From contig JACPQP010000134.1 of the NCBI GenBank assembly GCA_016190465.1, positions 1-6,065 of the forward strand: a stretch of 6,065 nucleotides of DNA. The letters are read 5' to 3'. The notes beneath the pieces are model-generated. The model saw only the letters and a list, made by a program, of their open reading frames with translations, had not been told where the DNA came from and made no database searches. Positions within the stretch are counted from its first letter, which is position 1. Every line of letters starts with the position of its first letter. This stretch comes from Chloroflexota bacterium. GTDB lineage: Bacteria; Chloroflexota; UBA6077; FW602-bin22; JACPQP01. The position numbers and the translations under genes were made by a program. Positions 1-4,886 of the stretch are shown in pieces.

Positions 1-44
1 CTCATCACCCAGCGCATCGCCATCGAAGCCACCGCGTAGAACAC
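1..44 (-). other. Mirrored copy of the plsC 5' end (partial, possibly artefactual)
   Basis: Read on the minus strand from 44 down to 1, the sequence is identical to the first 44 bases of the acyltransferase CDS at 158-201: GTG start, then Phe-Tyr-Ala-Val-Ala-Ser-Met. Its ribosome-binding site (AGAGAAGG on the minus strand) lies at 52-59. It runs off the left edge. It is either the start of a divergent second copy of plsC or the copied arm of a fold-back artefact. Identity at every base, including wobble positions, argues against an old diverged paralogue. Confidence 0.4.
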
Positions 45-90
45 GACACCGCCTTCTCTGCACGAATGTCAGTTTTCAGTCAGTCGTCAC

Positions 91-118
91 CCCTCTCCGA
101 CGCGGAGAGGGGGGACGA
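91..118. repeat. Intergenic hairpin repeat, copy 1
   Basis: The core CCCTCTCCGACGCGGAGAGG folds into a 10-bp stem (90-99 with 103-112) with a 3-nt loop. The 28 nt at 91-118 are identical to 2329-2356, and the core is also shared with 2276-2295. This copy lies at the centre of the terminal palindrome, upstream of plsC. It belongs to the C-rich/G-rich dispersed hairpin elements seen elsewhere in this window. It encodes nothing recognisable. Confidence 0.85.
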
Positions 119-142
119 CCGACTGAGAACGGACATTCGTGC

Positions 143-150
143 AGAGAAGG
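143..150 (+). promoter_or_regulatory. Ribosome-binding site of plsC
   Basis: AGAGAAGG lies 7 nt upstream of the GTG at 158 and supports that codon over the in-frame ATG at 179. The site is inside the right arm of the 201-bp palindrome, so a transcript starting far enough upstream could sequester it in a hairpin. Confidence 0.65.
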
Positions 151-157
151 CGGTGTC

Positions 158-862
158 GTGTTCTACGCGGTGGCTTCGATGGCGATGCGCTGGGTGATGA
201 GCGTGCTCACCCAGCTTCAGGTCGTCGGCATCGAGCGAGTGCCCAGGGAAGGTCCGCTCATCCTCATCTCGAACCACCTGCATTTCGTCGATCCGCCACT
301 GATCGGCGGTGTCATGCCGCGCAAAGTGATCTTTATGGCCAAGGAAGAGGCGTTTCGTACGCCGATCCTGGGGTGGGTCGTCAGCGCCTACGAGGCGTTC
401 CCGGTCCGGCGCGGCGAGCCCGACCGCAAGGCAATTCGCAAGGCGATCTCGGTATTGCAGTCGGGCAAGGCGCTGGGGATCTTTCCGGAGGGCACGCGGA
501 GCAAGACCGGCCAGCTCACCCCCGCTCATCCAGGCGCCGCGCTGGTCGCCGCCCGGACCGGCGCGCCGATCCTGCCGGTCGCGCTGGTCGGCACCGACCA
601 GTTCCTGGGCTGGCCGTCGATCCTTCAGCGGCGAACGGTGCAGGTGCGCATCGGCGAACCCTTCGCGTTCCGATCCGAGGCCGGCGGCCTCAGCCGCGAG
701 CGCCTGGTCGAGCTCACCGACCAGATGATGGCGGCCATCGCGGCGCTGCTGCCCCCCGAGCGCCGGGGCACCTACGGCGACTCGCTCGAGACTGACCAGC
801 CCTCTACCCCGGCCCTCTCCCCGAGGGAGAGGGGATCGTCCGCCTCCCAGGAGGCCGGATGA
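158..862 (+). CDS. plsC: PlsC-type 1-acylglycerol-3-phosphate O-acyltransferase
   Basis: This 234-residue protein of the PlsC/LPLAT family is expected to acylate lysophosphatidic acid at sn-2 to give phosphatidic acid at the inner face of the membrane, in phospholipid synthesis. Visible motifs are the catalytic NHxxxxD box (NHLHFVD, H40 and D45), a block II-like FPVRRGEPDRKA (81-92), the acceptor-binding FPEGTRS (109-115) and the block IV-like PILPVALVG (137-145). The N-terminal 25 residues are hydrophobic and may sit in the membrane. The GTG start is chosen for the AGAGAAGG site 7 nt upstream. The stop overlaps the next start (ATGA at 859-862), implying coupling. The C-terminal tail after about residue 207 is unusual: residues 219-226 (ALSPRERG) are the in-frame translation of a dispersed DNA hairpin repeat, so the native end was probably extended or replaced. 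Family assignment is firm; acyl-donor and acceptor preference is inference. Confidence 0.93.
   Translation: MFYAVASMAMRWVMSVLTQLQVVGIERVPREGPLILISNHLHFVDPPLIGGVMPRKVIFMAKEEAFRTPILGWVVSAYEAFPVRRGEPDRKAIRKAISVLQSGKALGIFPEGTRSKTGQLTPAHPGAALVAARTGAPILPVALVGTDQFLGWPSILQRRTVQVRIGEPFAFRSEAGGLSRERLVELTDQMMAAIAALLPPERRGTYGDSLETDQPSTPALSPRERGSSASQEAG
805..834. repeat. Hairpin repeat inside the plsC 3' end
   Basis: CCCTCTCCC (813-821) and GGGAGAGGG (825-833) form a perfect 9-bp stem with a 3-nt loop, preceded by a C-rich lead (CTCTACCCCGG). It is a variant of the hairpins at 91-118, 2274-2298 and 2329-2349, with the loop-side GACGC replaced by CCGA. It is read in frame as residues 219-226 of the acyltransferase and ends 15 nt before the AGGAGG of the next gene. 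Because it lies within coding sequence it is presumably tolerated as an unstructured tail. Confidence 0.8.
849..854 (+). promoter_or_regulatory. Ribosome-binding site of the DUF512 gene
   Basis: AGGAGG lies 4 nt before the ATG at 859. The spacing is short, but the match to the anti-Shine-Dalgarno is perfect and the start overlaps the plsC stop, so re-initiation is likely. Confidence 0.7.
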
Positions 863-2247
863 TCCCGCTGTACCCCTCCCGACGGGCAGAGTCCGATCGG
901 TTGCGCATCGCGCGCGCCCGGACGGCGCCGGGCGGCGTGGTCACCGCCGTCGACGAGGGCTCGCCCGCGGCCGGAGTCGGCATCCGTCCGGGCGATCGCG
1001 TCCTCGAAGTCAACGGCCGTCTGCTCTGGGACGTGCTCGACTACCAGTTCCAGGCGAGCGACGGCCAGGCGGCGCTGGTCATCGAACGCGGCGACGAGGG
1101 GAGCGGCCGGCAGCGGCTGCGGTTCGAGATCGTCGCGGACCGCAGCCTGGGGATCCACTTCGGCGAGCCGACGTTCGATGGTATCCGCGTCTGCGCGAAC
1201 AAGTGCCCGTTTTGCTTCGTCCACCAGAACCGGCGCGGGATGCGGCGCTCGGTCTACATCAAGGACGACGACTACCGCTACTCGGCGATGTACGGCGGGT
1301 TCGTCACGCTGACGAACCTCGGCGAGGACGACTGGCAGCGGATCGCCGAGCAGCGTCTCGGCCCGCTCAACGTCTCCGTCCACGCGACGGAGCTGGAGCT
1401 TCGCCGGAGGCTGCTGGGGAACCCGAAAGCGCCGGATGTCGTCGAGCAGATCGAGCGGCTCGGGGCGATGCGCGTTCAGGTCAACGCCCAGGTCGTCCTC
1501 TGCCCCGATTGGAATGATGGCCCGCACCTGGAGCGGACGATCGCCGACCTCGCGTCGCTGTACCCGACGGTGCAGACGCTGTCGGTGGTGCCTGTTGGTC
1601 TGACCAACTACGGGATCAAGCAGGTCGCCGAGATCCGGCGGCACACGCCGGCCGCGGCCCGGGCGGTCGTCGAGGATCTTCACCGCCACCAGCGTGCATT
1701 CCGCCGGCGCTGGGGCATCGGCTTCGTCTACCCCTCGGACGAGTTCTACCTGCTGGCTGGCGTGCCGGTTCCGTCGGCCCGCCACTACGACGGCTATCGA
1801 CAGTACAGCAACGGCGTCGGCATGGTGCGCTCGCTGCTGGACCAGTGGGCGCGGCTGCGCCGGCGGGTTGGCCGGGCGGGCGTTCGGCACGCCACCGTCG
1901 TCACGGGCACGCTGGCCGGTCCCGTGCTCCAGCCGATCGTCGAGGAGCTGGGCGAGCGGACCGACTGCCGACTCGATCTGGCCTCACTCACCAACCACTT
2001 CTTCGGGCCGTCGGTGACTGTCTCCGGGCTGCTCACCGGCTACGACGCGCTCGTGGGGCTGGCGAGCCGGTCGCTGGGCGAGCTCCTGGTGCTGCCCAGG
2101 ACGATGCTCGACATGGAGGGCGTCCGCTTCCTGGACGACCGCACCCCGGCCGATCTCGCGCACGCGTTCGGCGTGCGGGTGGCCTTCGCCCGCGATGCCC
2201 GGGAGCTGGTGGCCAGGCTCGCCGAGGGCGGCGAGCGAGTGACCTGA
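859..2247 (+). CDS. PDZ - radical SAM - DUF512 family Fe-S protein
   Basis: This 462-residue cytoplasmic protein belongs to the COG1625-type family of Fe-S oxidoreductases related to NifB/MoaA. A PDZ-like domain occupies about residues 20-95 (VDEGSPAAGVGIRPGDRVLEV, with the GxxPGD turn). A radical SAM-type cysteine cluster follows: C112, C116 and C119 in VCANKCPFCFVHQ, a CxxxCxxC arrangement that should hold a [4Fe-4S] cluster. Next comes FVTLTNL (148-154), typical of the family. The C-terminal DUF512 region includes TGTLAGP (349-355) and TNHFFGPSVTVSGLLTG (378-394). The length matches family members of about 430-460 residues. The reaction and substrate are not established to my knowledge; relatives often sit near lipid-synthesis or GTPase (der) genes, which fits the plsC overlap. 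The ATG start has AGGAGG upstream. No key residue appears missing. Confidence 0.93.
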   Translation: MIPLYPSRRAESDRLRIARARTAPGGVVTAVDEGSPAAGVGIRPGDRVLEVNGRLLWDVLDYQFQASDGQAALVIERGDEGSGRQRLRFEIVADRSLGIHFGEPTFDGIRVCANKCPFCFVHQNRRGMRRSVYIKDDDYRYSAMYGGFVTLTNLGEDDWQRIAEQRLGPLNVSVHATELELRRRLLGNPKAPDVVEQIERLGAMRVQVNAQVVLCPDWNDGPHLERTIADLASLYPTVQTLSVVPVGLTNYGIKQVAEIRRHTPAAARAVVEDLHRHQRAFRRRWGIGFVYPSDEFYLLAGVPVPSARHYDGYRQYSNGVGMVRSLLDQWARLRRRVGRAGVRHATVVTGTLAGPVLQPIVEELGERTDCRLDLASLTNHFFGPSVTVSGLLTGYDALVGLASRSLGELLVLPRTMLDMEGVRFLDDRTPADLAHAFGVRVAFARDARELVARLAEGGERVT

Positions 2248-2258
2248 CCTCCGGGCCG

Positions 2259-2302
2259 GACCTCACCCCCTGGCCCCCTCTCCGACGCGGAGAGGGGGGG
2301 GG
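2259..2302. repeat. Intergenic hairpin repeat unit, tandem copy A
   Basis: The unit begins GACCTCACCCCCTGG and continues into an 11-bp perfect stem, 2274-2284 paired with 2288-2298, loop ACG. It ends in a run of nine G (2294-2302). It is 39/41 identical to the unit at 2312-2352, 53 bp downstream. It starts 12 bp after the DUF512 stop and could act as a 3' stabiliser or weak terminator, but no T-tract follows. Confidence 0.85.
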
Positions 2303-2311
2303 ACGGGGGCT

Positions 2312-2356
2312 GACCTCTCCCCCTGGCTCCCTCTCCGACGCGGAGAGGGGGGACGA
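2312..2356. repeat. Intergenic hairpin repeat unit, tandem copy B
   Basis: This second unit matches copy A at 39 of 41 aligned positions (differences at 2318 and 2328). Its 9-bp stem is 2329-2337 with 2341-2349, loop ACG. Its last 28 nt (2329-2356) are identical to 91-118 at the centre of the terminal palindrome, so it is closer there to the plsC-upstream copy than to its tandem neighbour. Confidence 0.85.
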
Positions 2357-2369
2357 TGCGGGAAGCGTA

Positions 2370-2393
2370 GGGGCAGGCCCCCGTGCCTGCCCC
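2370..2393. repeat. GGGGCAGGC / GCCTGCCCC hairpin repeat
   Basis: GGGGCAGGC (2370-2378) and GCCTGCCCC (2385-2393) form a perfect 9-bp GC-rich stem with the 6-nt loop CCCCGT. From memory, GTAGGGGCAGGC-type elements recur between genes in Chloroflexota genomes; I cannot verify that here. The element directly abuts the next imperfect hairpin. No T-tract follows, so a classical intrinsic terminator is not supported. Confidence 0.75.
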
Positions 2394-2432
2394 CTCCCCG
2401 CGTTGGGCTCGGCCCAGGAACGGGGGCAGGGG
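2391..2432. repeat. Extended imperfect hairpin
   Basis: The innermost stem is TGGGC (2404-2408) with GCCCA (2412-2416), loop TCG. Outside it CGT (2401-2403) pairs with ACG (2420-2422), then CCCC (2396-2399) with GGGG (2423-2426), then CCCC (2391-2394) with GGGG (2429-2432), separated by small bulges. It overlaps the preceding stem at 2391-2393, so the two are mutually exclusive at their junction. It has no obvious coding role. Confidence 0.6.
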
Positions 2433-2657
2433 AGAGAGGTCCGGCGGCTGCCCAACGACGCTGCGCACGGCTGTGGTTCGCGGCGAGGAGGTTTCGGGCT
2501 CCGGCTGGCGGCTGAGGGGAGTTGGCGAAACAGTCTGGCTGTGAAGCTGCCGGCGGGCTGCGCAAAGGTAGCCGCGACTTCGGCGACCCGGAGGGGTCCC
2601 CGCGGGATCGCCAGGCTTGCTGTCCGGTTGGGAACGGCGAGCGGGAAAGGAGATGGG
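2433..2657. other. Non-coding stretch before the nucleotidyltransferase gene
   Basis: I see no convincing gene, RNA gene or promoter in these roughly 220 bp. The downstream gene's frame stays open through it, but that is expected at this GC content and the translation is low-complexity Arg/Gly/Ala-rich. Only small local stems are visible, such as GACCC-GGAG-GGGTC at about 2586-2599. It may be the non-hairpin part of a longer dispersed repeat, which I cannot test here. The promoter of the following gene is expected here but no good -35/-10 pair stands out. Confidence 0.4.
2646..2652 (+). promoter_or_regulatory. Ribosome-binding site of the nucleotidyltransferase gene
   Basis: AAAGGAG lies 5 nt upstream of the GTG at 2658 and decides that start. 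The nearby ATG at 2653 is out of frame. The next in-frame methionine, at 2802, would begin only a few residues before the GS nucleotide-binding motif and remove the preceding helix. Confidence 0.65.
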
Positions 2658-3554
2658 GTGAGGTCTGCTCGTGAGTCAACCCGGTCCTGGTGCGCCGGTG
2701 GCGACACACCGGACGACGGTCTATCGGCGCTGGCTCGGCACGGCCACGACCGCGACGAGCTGCTGGCGCGCATCGTCCGGGTTCTCCAGGAGGACACGCG
2801 GATGGTTGCCGCCTGGCTGGCCGGCTCGTTTGGGCGCGGTGAGGCTGACGCCTGGAGCGATCTCGACCTGCACGTCGCCGTCGCCGACGATCACCTGGCG
2901 TCGGTGCTGGAGCGCAGCCAGGAGCTGTTCGGGCGCGTCGGCGACCCGCTGCTCGTTCAGGCGGGGTGGCCGTCTCAGAGTCAAGCGGGCGCCCGTTTCT
3001 GGCTGGTCGTCTACCCGGGGGCGCTCGAAGTCGATTGGAACATCGGGCCAGCCGGGCAGGCGGTGCGGCCGGAGGCATCCTTGGTCCTGTTCGACCGTGC
3101 CGGGATCCCGCTCGTGGCGCCGCCGCCGATCGCCCCCGAGGAGCGCCTGGCGCAGGCAGACCGATGGCTGGCCTTCTTCTGGGCGATGGCGCCGATCGCG
3201 GTGAAGTACGCCGGACGAGGCCACACCCACCGCGCGGTTACCCAGATTGGCCTGCTGACCGACGCCGCCATCGCGCTCTGGCGACTGGTTTGGCGGCCGG
3301 ATGGCCCGAACCCGAACGTCCCGAACCAGAACCGGCGATTGGAGCCGGAGCTGGAGGCGTGGCTGCCGCGCCCGGGCCGAACGATCGATCCGGCGCCCGC
3401 GCTGAGTGTCATTCGCGCCCTGTGCGTCGTGGTGGAGGAACTCCACCCGGCTCTCGCCGCGGTGGGCGCCTCCATCCCGAGCGCGATGCCCGGGGAGGTG
3501 GCCGCGCTGGGCGAGATTGCGGAAGCGAATGTGCGACCGTGCGACCATCTCTGA
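2658..3554 (+). CDS. Nucleotidyltransferase-fold protein (polymerase-beta superfamily, NTP_transf_2-like)
   Basis: The 298-residue product has the hallmark GSFGRG (57-62) followed by SDLDL (67-71). This GSxxRG...SDxDL signature of the polymerase-beta-type nucleotidyltransferase fold places metal-binding carboxylates at D68 and D70, with a probable third at D126 in ALEVDWNIG. The helical segment before the motif (DELLARIVRVLQED, 33-46) and a helical C-terminal half (about 160-295) resemble stand-alone enzymes that adenylylate small molecules, including aminoglycoside adenylyltransferases. No resistance function can be claimed. All three carboxylates are present, so it looks active. The first about 30 residues after the GTG start are low in family resemblance and the true start is uncertain. 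The stop shares one base with the next ATG (TGATG), so it is probably co-translated with the glycosyltransferase and may act on a related substrate. The fold call is firm; the substrate is unknown. Confidence 0.82.
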   Translation: MRSARESTRSWCAGGDTPDDGLSALARHGHDRDELLARIVRVLQEDTRMVAAWLAGSFGRGEADAWSDLDLHVAVADDHLASVLERSQELFGRVGDPLLVQAGWPSQSQAGARFWLVVYPGALEVDWNIGPAGQAVRPEASLVLFDRAGIPLVAPPPIAPEERLAQADRWLAFFWAMAPIAVKYAGRGHTHRAVTQIGLLTDAAIALWRLVWRPDGPNPNVPNQNRRLEPELEAWLPRPGRTIDPAPALSVIRALCVVVEELHPALAAVGASIPSAMPGEVAALGEIAEANVRPCDHL

Positions 3555-4780
3555 TGCCGGAAGGCGTTGAGCAGAAACTGGTCTTCGCTGGGAACTTCGG
3601 TCTGCGCCATAAGCAGACCATCGCCGCCCGGGCGCTGCCGCTCGCCCGGGCGCTCGCCGCCTATGGCCACGAGACGGTCGTGGTGGTGCCACCGTGGGAC
3701 TCCCCCGCCGACGCGGGGCAGCGGGTCGACCTTGGCGGCGTCGTCGTCCAGCACACCGTCGCCGCACCGCCGGCCCCCGTTCCTCGCCTCCTCGCGCACC
3801 TCTGGCTTGCCGGGTGTGTCGCCGCCGCTTGCTGGCGGGAGAGGCCCGATCTCGTCTACGCGTTCAAGCCGAAGGCCCACGCCGGGGCCACGCTCCTCGT
3901 GTTCTGGCTGCTGCGCCTCCTTCGGCTCTATCGCGGCCTGCTCTGGCTCGACACGGACGACTGGGAGGGAGAGGGTGGCTGGAACAAGCGGGAGCGCGCC
4001 CGATTCAGCGCTTTCGAGCGCCGCGTCATCGCCTGGCACGAGCGCTGGTGCCTCCGGCACGCCGACATCGTGACGGTAGCCAGCCGCGGGCTCGGCCAGC
4101 TCGCCGCGCAGGCTGGCGCCCGGCGTGTCGTCTACCTGCCGAACGCGGCGTCAGACCAATCTCCGGGGTGGCATCCCGGCGACGGCACCCGCATCCGCCG
4201 CGAGCTGGGGCTGGGCAACCGTCCCCTGGCGCTCGTCTACACAAGGTTCGTCGAGTTCCGGGTGGCGCGACTCGTCGAGACGCTGGCGGCGATTCGGACG
4301 CGATGTCCGCGGGTCGCCTTCGTCGTCGTGGGGGTCGGTCTGGCCGGCGAAGAGCACGCCTTCGATCGCCTGGCCGGCGAGCGGGGCCTCGGGGACAGCA
4401 TTGTCCGGGTTGGGTGGGCGCCCCGCGATCAGTTGCCAGACTACTTCGCCGCCGCCGACGTCGCGCTCTACCCGCTCGACGACACGCTGCTCAACCGGAC
4501 CAAATGCCCGGTGAAGCTGCTCGACCTGCTGCTCGCCGGGGTGCCCGTCGTCGCCGACGCGGTCGGTCAGGCCAGCGAGTACATTGCCGACGGCACCACC
4601 GGGATGCTCGTTCCCCCGGGCGACGTCGAGGCGATGGCGGCGGCGGCGGTCCGCCTCCTGGAAGATCCGGCGCTGCGCCTGGGCGTCGGCCAGGCAGCGC
4701 GGACGGCGAGCCGACGCCAGTGGAACTGGGCACGCTGGGTGGAGGTAGTAGCGGCGGGGCTGCGGCAAGCAGGGGGCTGA
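3554..4780 (+). CDS. GT4-type (GT-B fold) glycosyltransferase
   Basis: This 408-residue protein transfers a sugar from an activated donor to an unknown acceptor. The N-terminal Rossmann-like half starts FAGNFGLRHKQTIAARALPLA (11-31) and includes a hydrophobic stretch at about 111-132 that may touch the membrane, followed by LDTDDWEGEGGW (132-143). The C-terminal donor-binding half begins near VYLPNAAS (193-200) and shows VYTRFVEF (228-235), VVVGVG (257-262), VRVGWAPRDQLPDYFAAADVAL (285-305, split by the usual GW...P pattern), then KCPVKLLDLLLAGVPVVA (317-334) and GTTGMLVPPGD (347-357). These are group 1 glycosyltransferase landmarks and the length is normal. The position normally held by the Glu of the EAMAxGxPVV motif is Asp324. 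The start ATG overlaps the upstream stop (TGATG) without a strong Shine-Dalgarno, which suggests translational coupling. Donor, acceptor and pathway (surface polysaccharide, glycolipid or small molecule) cannot be read from the sequence. Confidence 0.88.
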   Translation: MPEGVEQKLVFAGNFGLRHKQTIAARALPLARALAAYGHETVVVVPPWDSPADAGQRVDLGGVVVQHTVAAPPAPVPRLLAHLWLAGCVAAACWRERPDLVYAFKPKAHAGATLLVFWLLRLLRLYRGLLWLDTDDWEGEGGWNKRERARFSAFERRVIAWHERWCLRHADIVTVASRGLGQLAAQAGARRVVYLPNAASDQSPGWHPGDGTRIRRELGLGNRPLALVYTRFVEFRVARLVETLAAIRTRCPRVAFVVVGVGLAGEEHAFDRLAGERGLGDSIVRVGWAPRDQLPDYFAAADVALYPLDDTLLNRTKCPVKLLDLLLAGVPVVADAVGQASEYIADGTTGMLVPPGDVEAMAAAAVRLLEDPALRLGVGQAARTASRRQWNWARWVEVVAAGLRQAGG

Positions 4781-4791
4781 ACCTGGGTGTG

Positions 4792-4803
4792 GCGCTTCGG
4801 CGC
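4792..4803. other. Short cUUCGg tetraloop hairpin
   Basis: GCGC-TTCG-GCGC folds into a 4-bp stem closed by C-G around a UUCG loop, a very stable tetraloop class in RNA. It lies 12 bp after the glycosyltransferase stop. With so short a stem and no T-tract, a terminator role is only a weak suggestion. Confidence 0.3.
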
Positions 4804-4810
4804 AAGGCCC

Positions 4811-4839
4811 CTGACGTGCAGTAGTACTCATGGTACAGT
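4811..4839 (+). promoter_or_regulatory. Candidate sigma-70-like promoter of the ST7-like gene
   Basis: CTGACG (4811-4816) and TACAGT (4834-4839) are separated by exactly 17 nt, and each matches four of six bases of the TTGACA/TATAAT consensus. Transcription would start near 4846, about 40 nt before the ATG at 4887. The surrounding 4817-4860 is clearly AT-richer than the rest of the window, as expected for a promoter. The inference rests on consensus spacing and composition only. Confidence 0.45.
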
Positions 4840-4843
4840 ACTA
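4822..4843. promoter_or_regulatory. Inverted repeat TAGTACT-N8-AGTACTA, possible operator
   Basis: TAGTACT (4822-4828) and AGTACTA (4837-4843) are perfect inverted copies separated by CATGGTAC. GTAC occurs three times (4825-4828 region, 4833-4836 and 4838-4841). The element covers the spacer and -10 box of the candidate promoter, the position at which a dimeric repressor would block RNA polymerase. No regulator is encoded in the window, and the motif does not match a binding site I can name with confidence. Confidence 0.4.
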
Positions 4844-4886
4844 TTGCTAGCGAGCTATCCACATCACGACGCTGGGGGTGAGGCTG

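Larger units (their letters stand above)
1..201. repeat. 201-bp near-perfect palindrome (inverted duplication) at the window edge
   Basis: Position p pairs with position 202-p throughout. Positions 1-70 are the exact reverse complement of 132-201. The inner arms (71-99 against 103-131) pair with only four mismatches, at 71/131, 75/127, 82/120 and 89/113, around a 3-nt centre (ACG, 100-102). The right arm contains the ribosome-binding site and first 14-15 codons of the acyltransferase gene, so the left arm is a mirrored copy of them. All mismatches lie in the inner 29 bp and none in the outer 70 bp. That pattern fits a natural imperfect hairpin plus a secondarily copied outer arm. It may extend left of the window. 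A fold-back artefact at a contig end cannot be excluded. Confidence 0.95.

Noticed and set aside
772..1890. Long open frame on the minus strand opposite the DUF512 gene
   Set aside because: It is antisense to a gene with clear conserved motifs, its translation is Arg/Ala/Pro/Val-rich low-complexity sequence, and it shows no family motif. This is a typical shadow frame at high GC.
2274..2298. Intrinsic terminator of the plsC-DUF512 unit
   Set aside because: The stem is strong but is followed by G-rich DNA rather than a T-tract, and the same element also occurs upstream of plsC and inside its coding sequence, so termination is not its general role.
2259..2356. Two similar units with hairpins, resembling a minimal CRISPR array
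   Set aside because: Only two units, the repeat part (about 41 nt) far exceeds the about 12-nt gap, the gap is not spacer-like, and the same hairpin occurs singly elsewhere. No cas genes are present.
1845..2657. Upstream extension of the nucleotidyltransferase frame, open back to 1845
   Set aside because: It runs through the DUF512 gene in another frame and through hairpin repeats, with no protein-like sequence before about residue 30 of the chosen product. The AAAGGAG plus GTG at 2658 is a better start.
2033..3078. Minus-strand open frames across the intergenic repeats
   Set aside because: They translate the C-rich repeats into Pro/Arg/Ser-rich strings and overlap real genes at both ends. 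No start-site or domain support.
2658..3554. Aminoglycoside resistance gene
   Set aside because: Only the general nucleotidyltransferase signature is visible. The superfamily covers many substrates and there is no resistance-gene or mobile context.
4824..4837. LexA-like box of the cyanobacterial AGTAC-type in the ST7-like promoter
   Set aside because: The GTAC half-sites here are one base further apart than the consensus I remember, and no SOS gene is nearby. Only a generic palindrome is supported.
4878..4880. GTG at 4878 as start of the ST7-like gene
   Set aside because: It lies within the GGGGGTGAGG that serves as the likely ribosome-binding site for the ATG at 4887, and has no purine-rich site of its own upstream.
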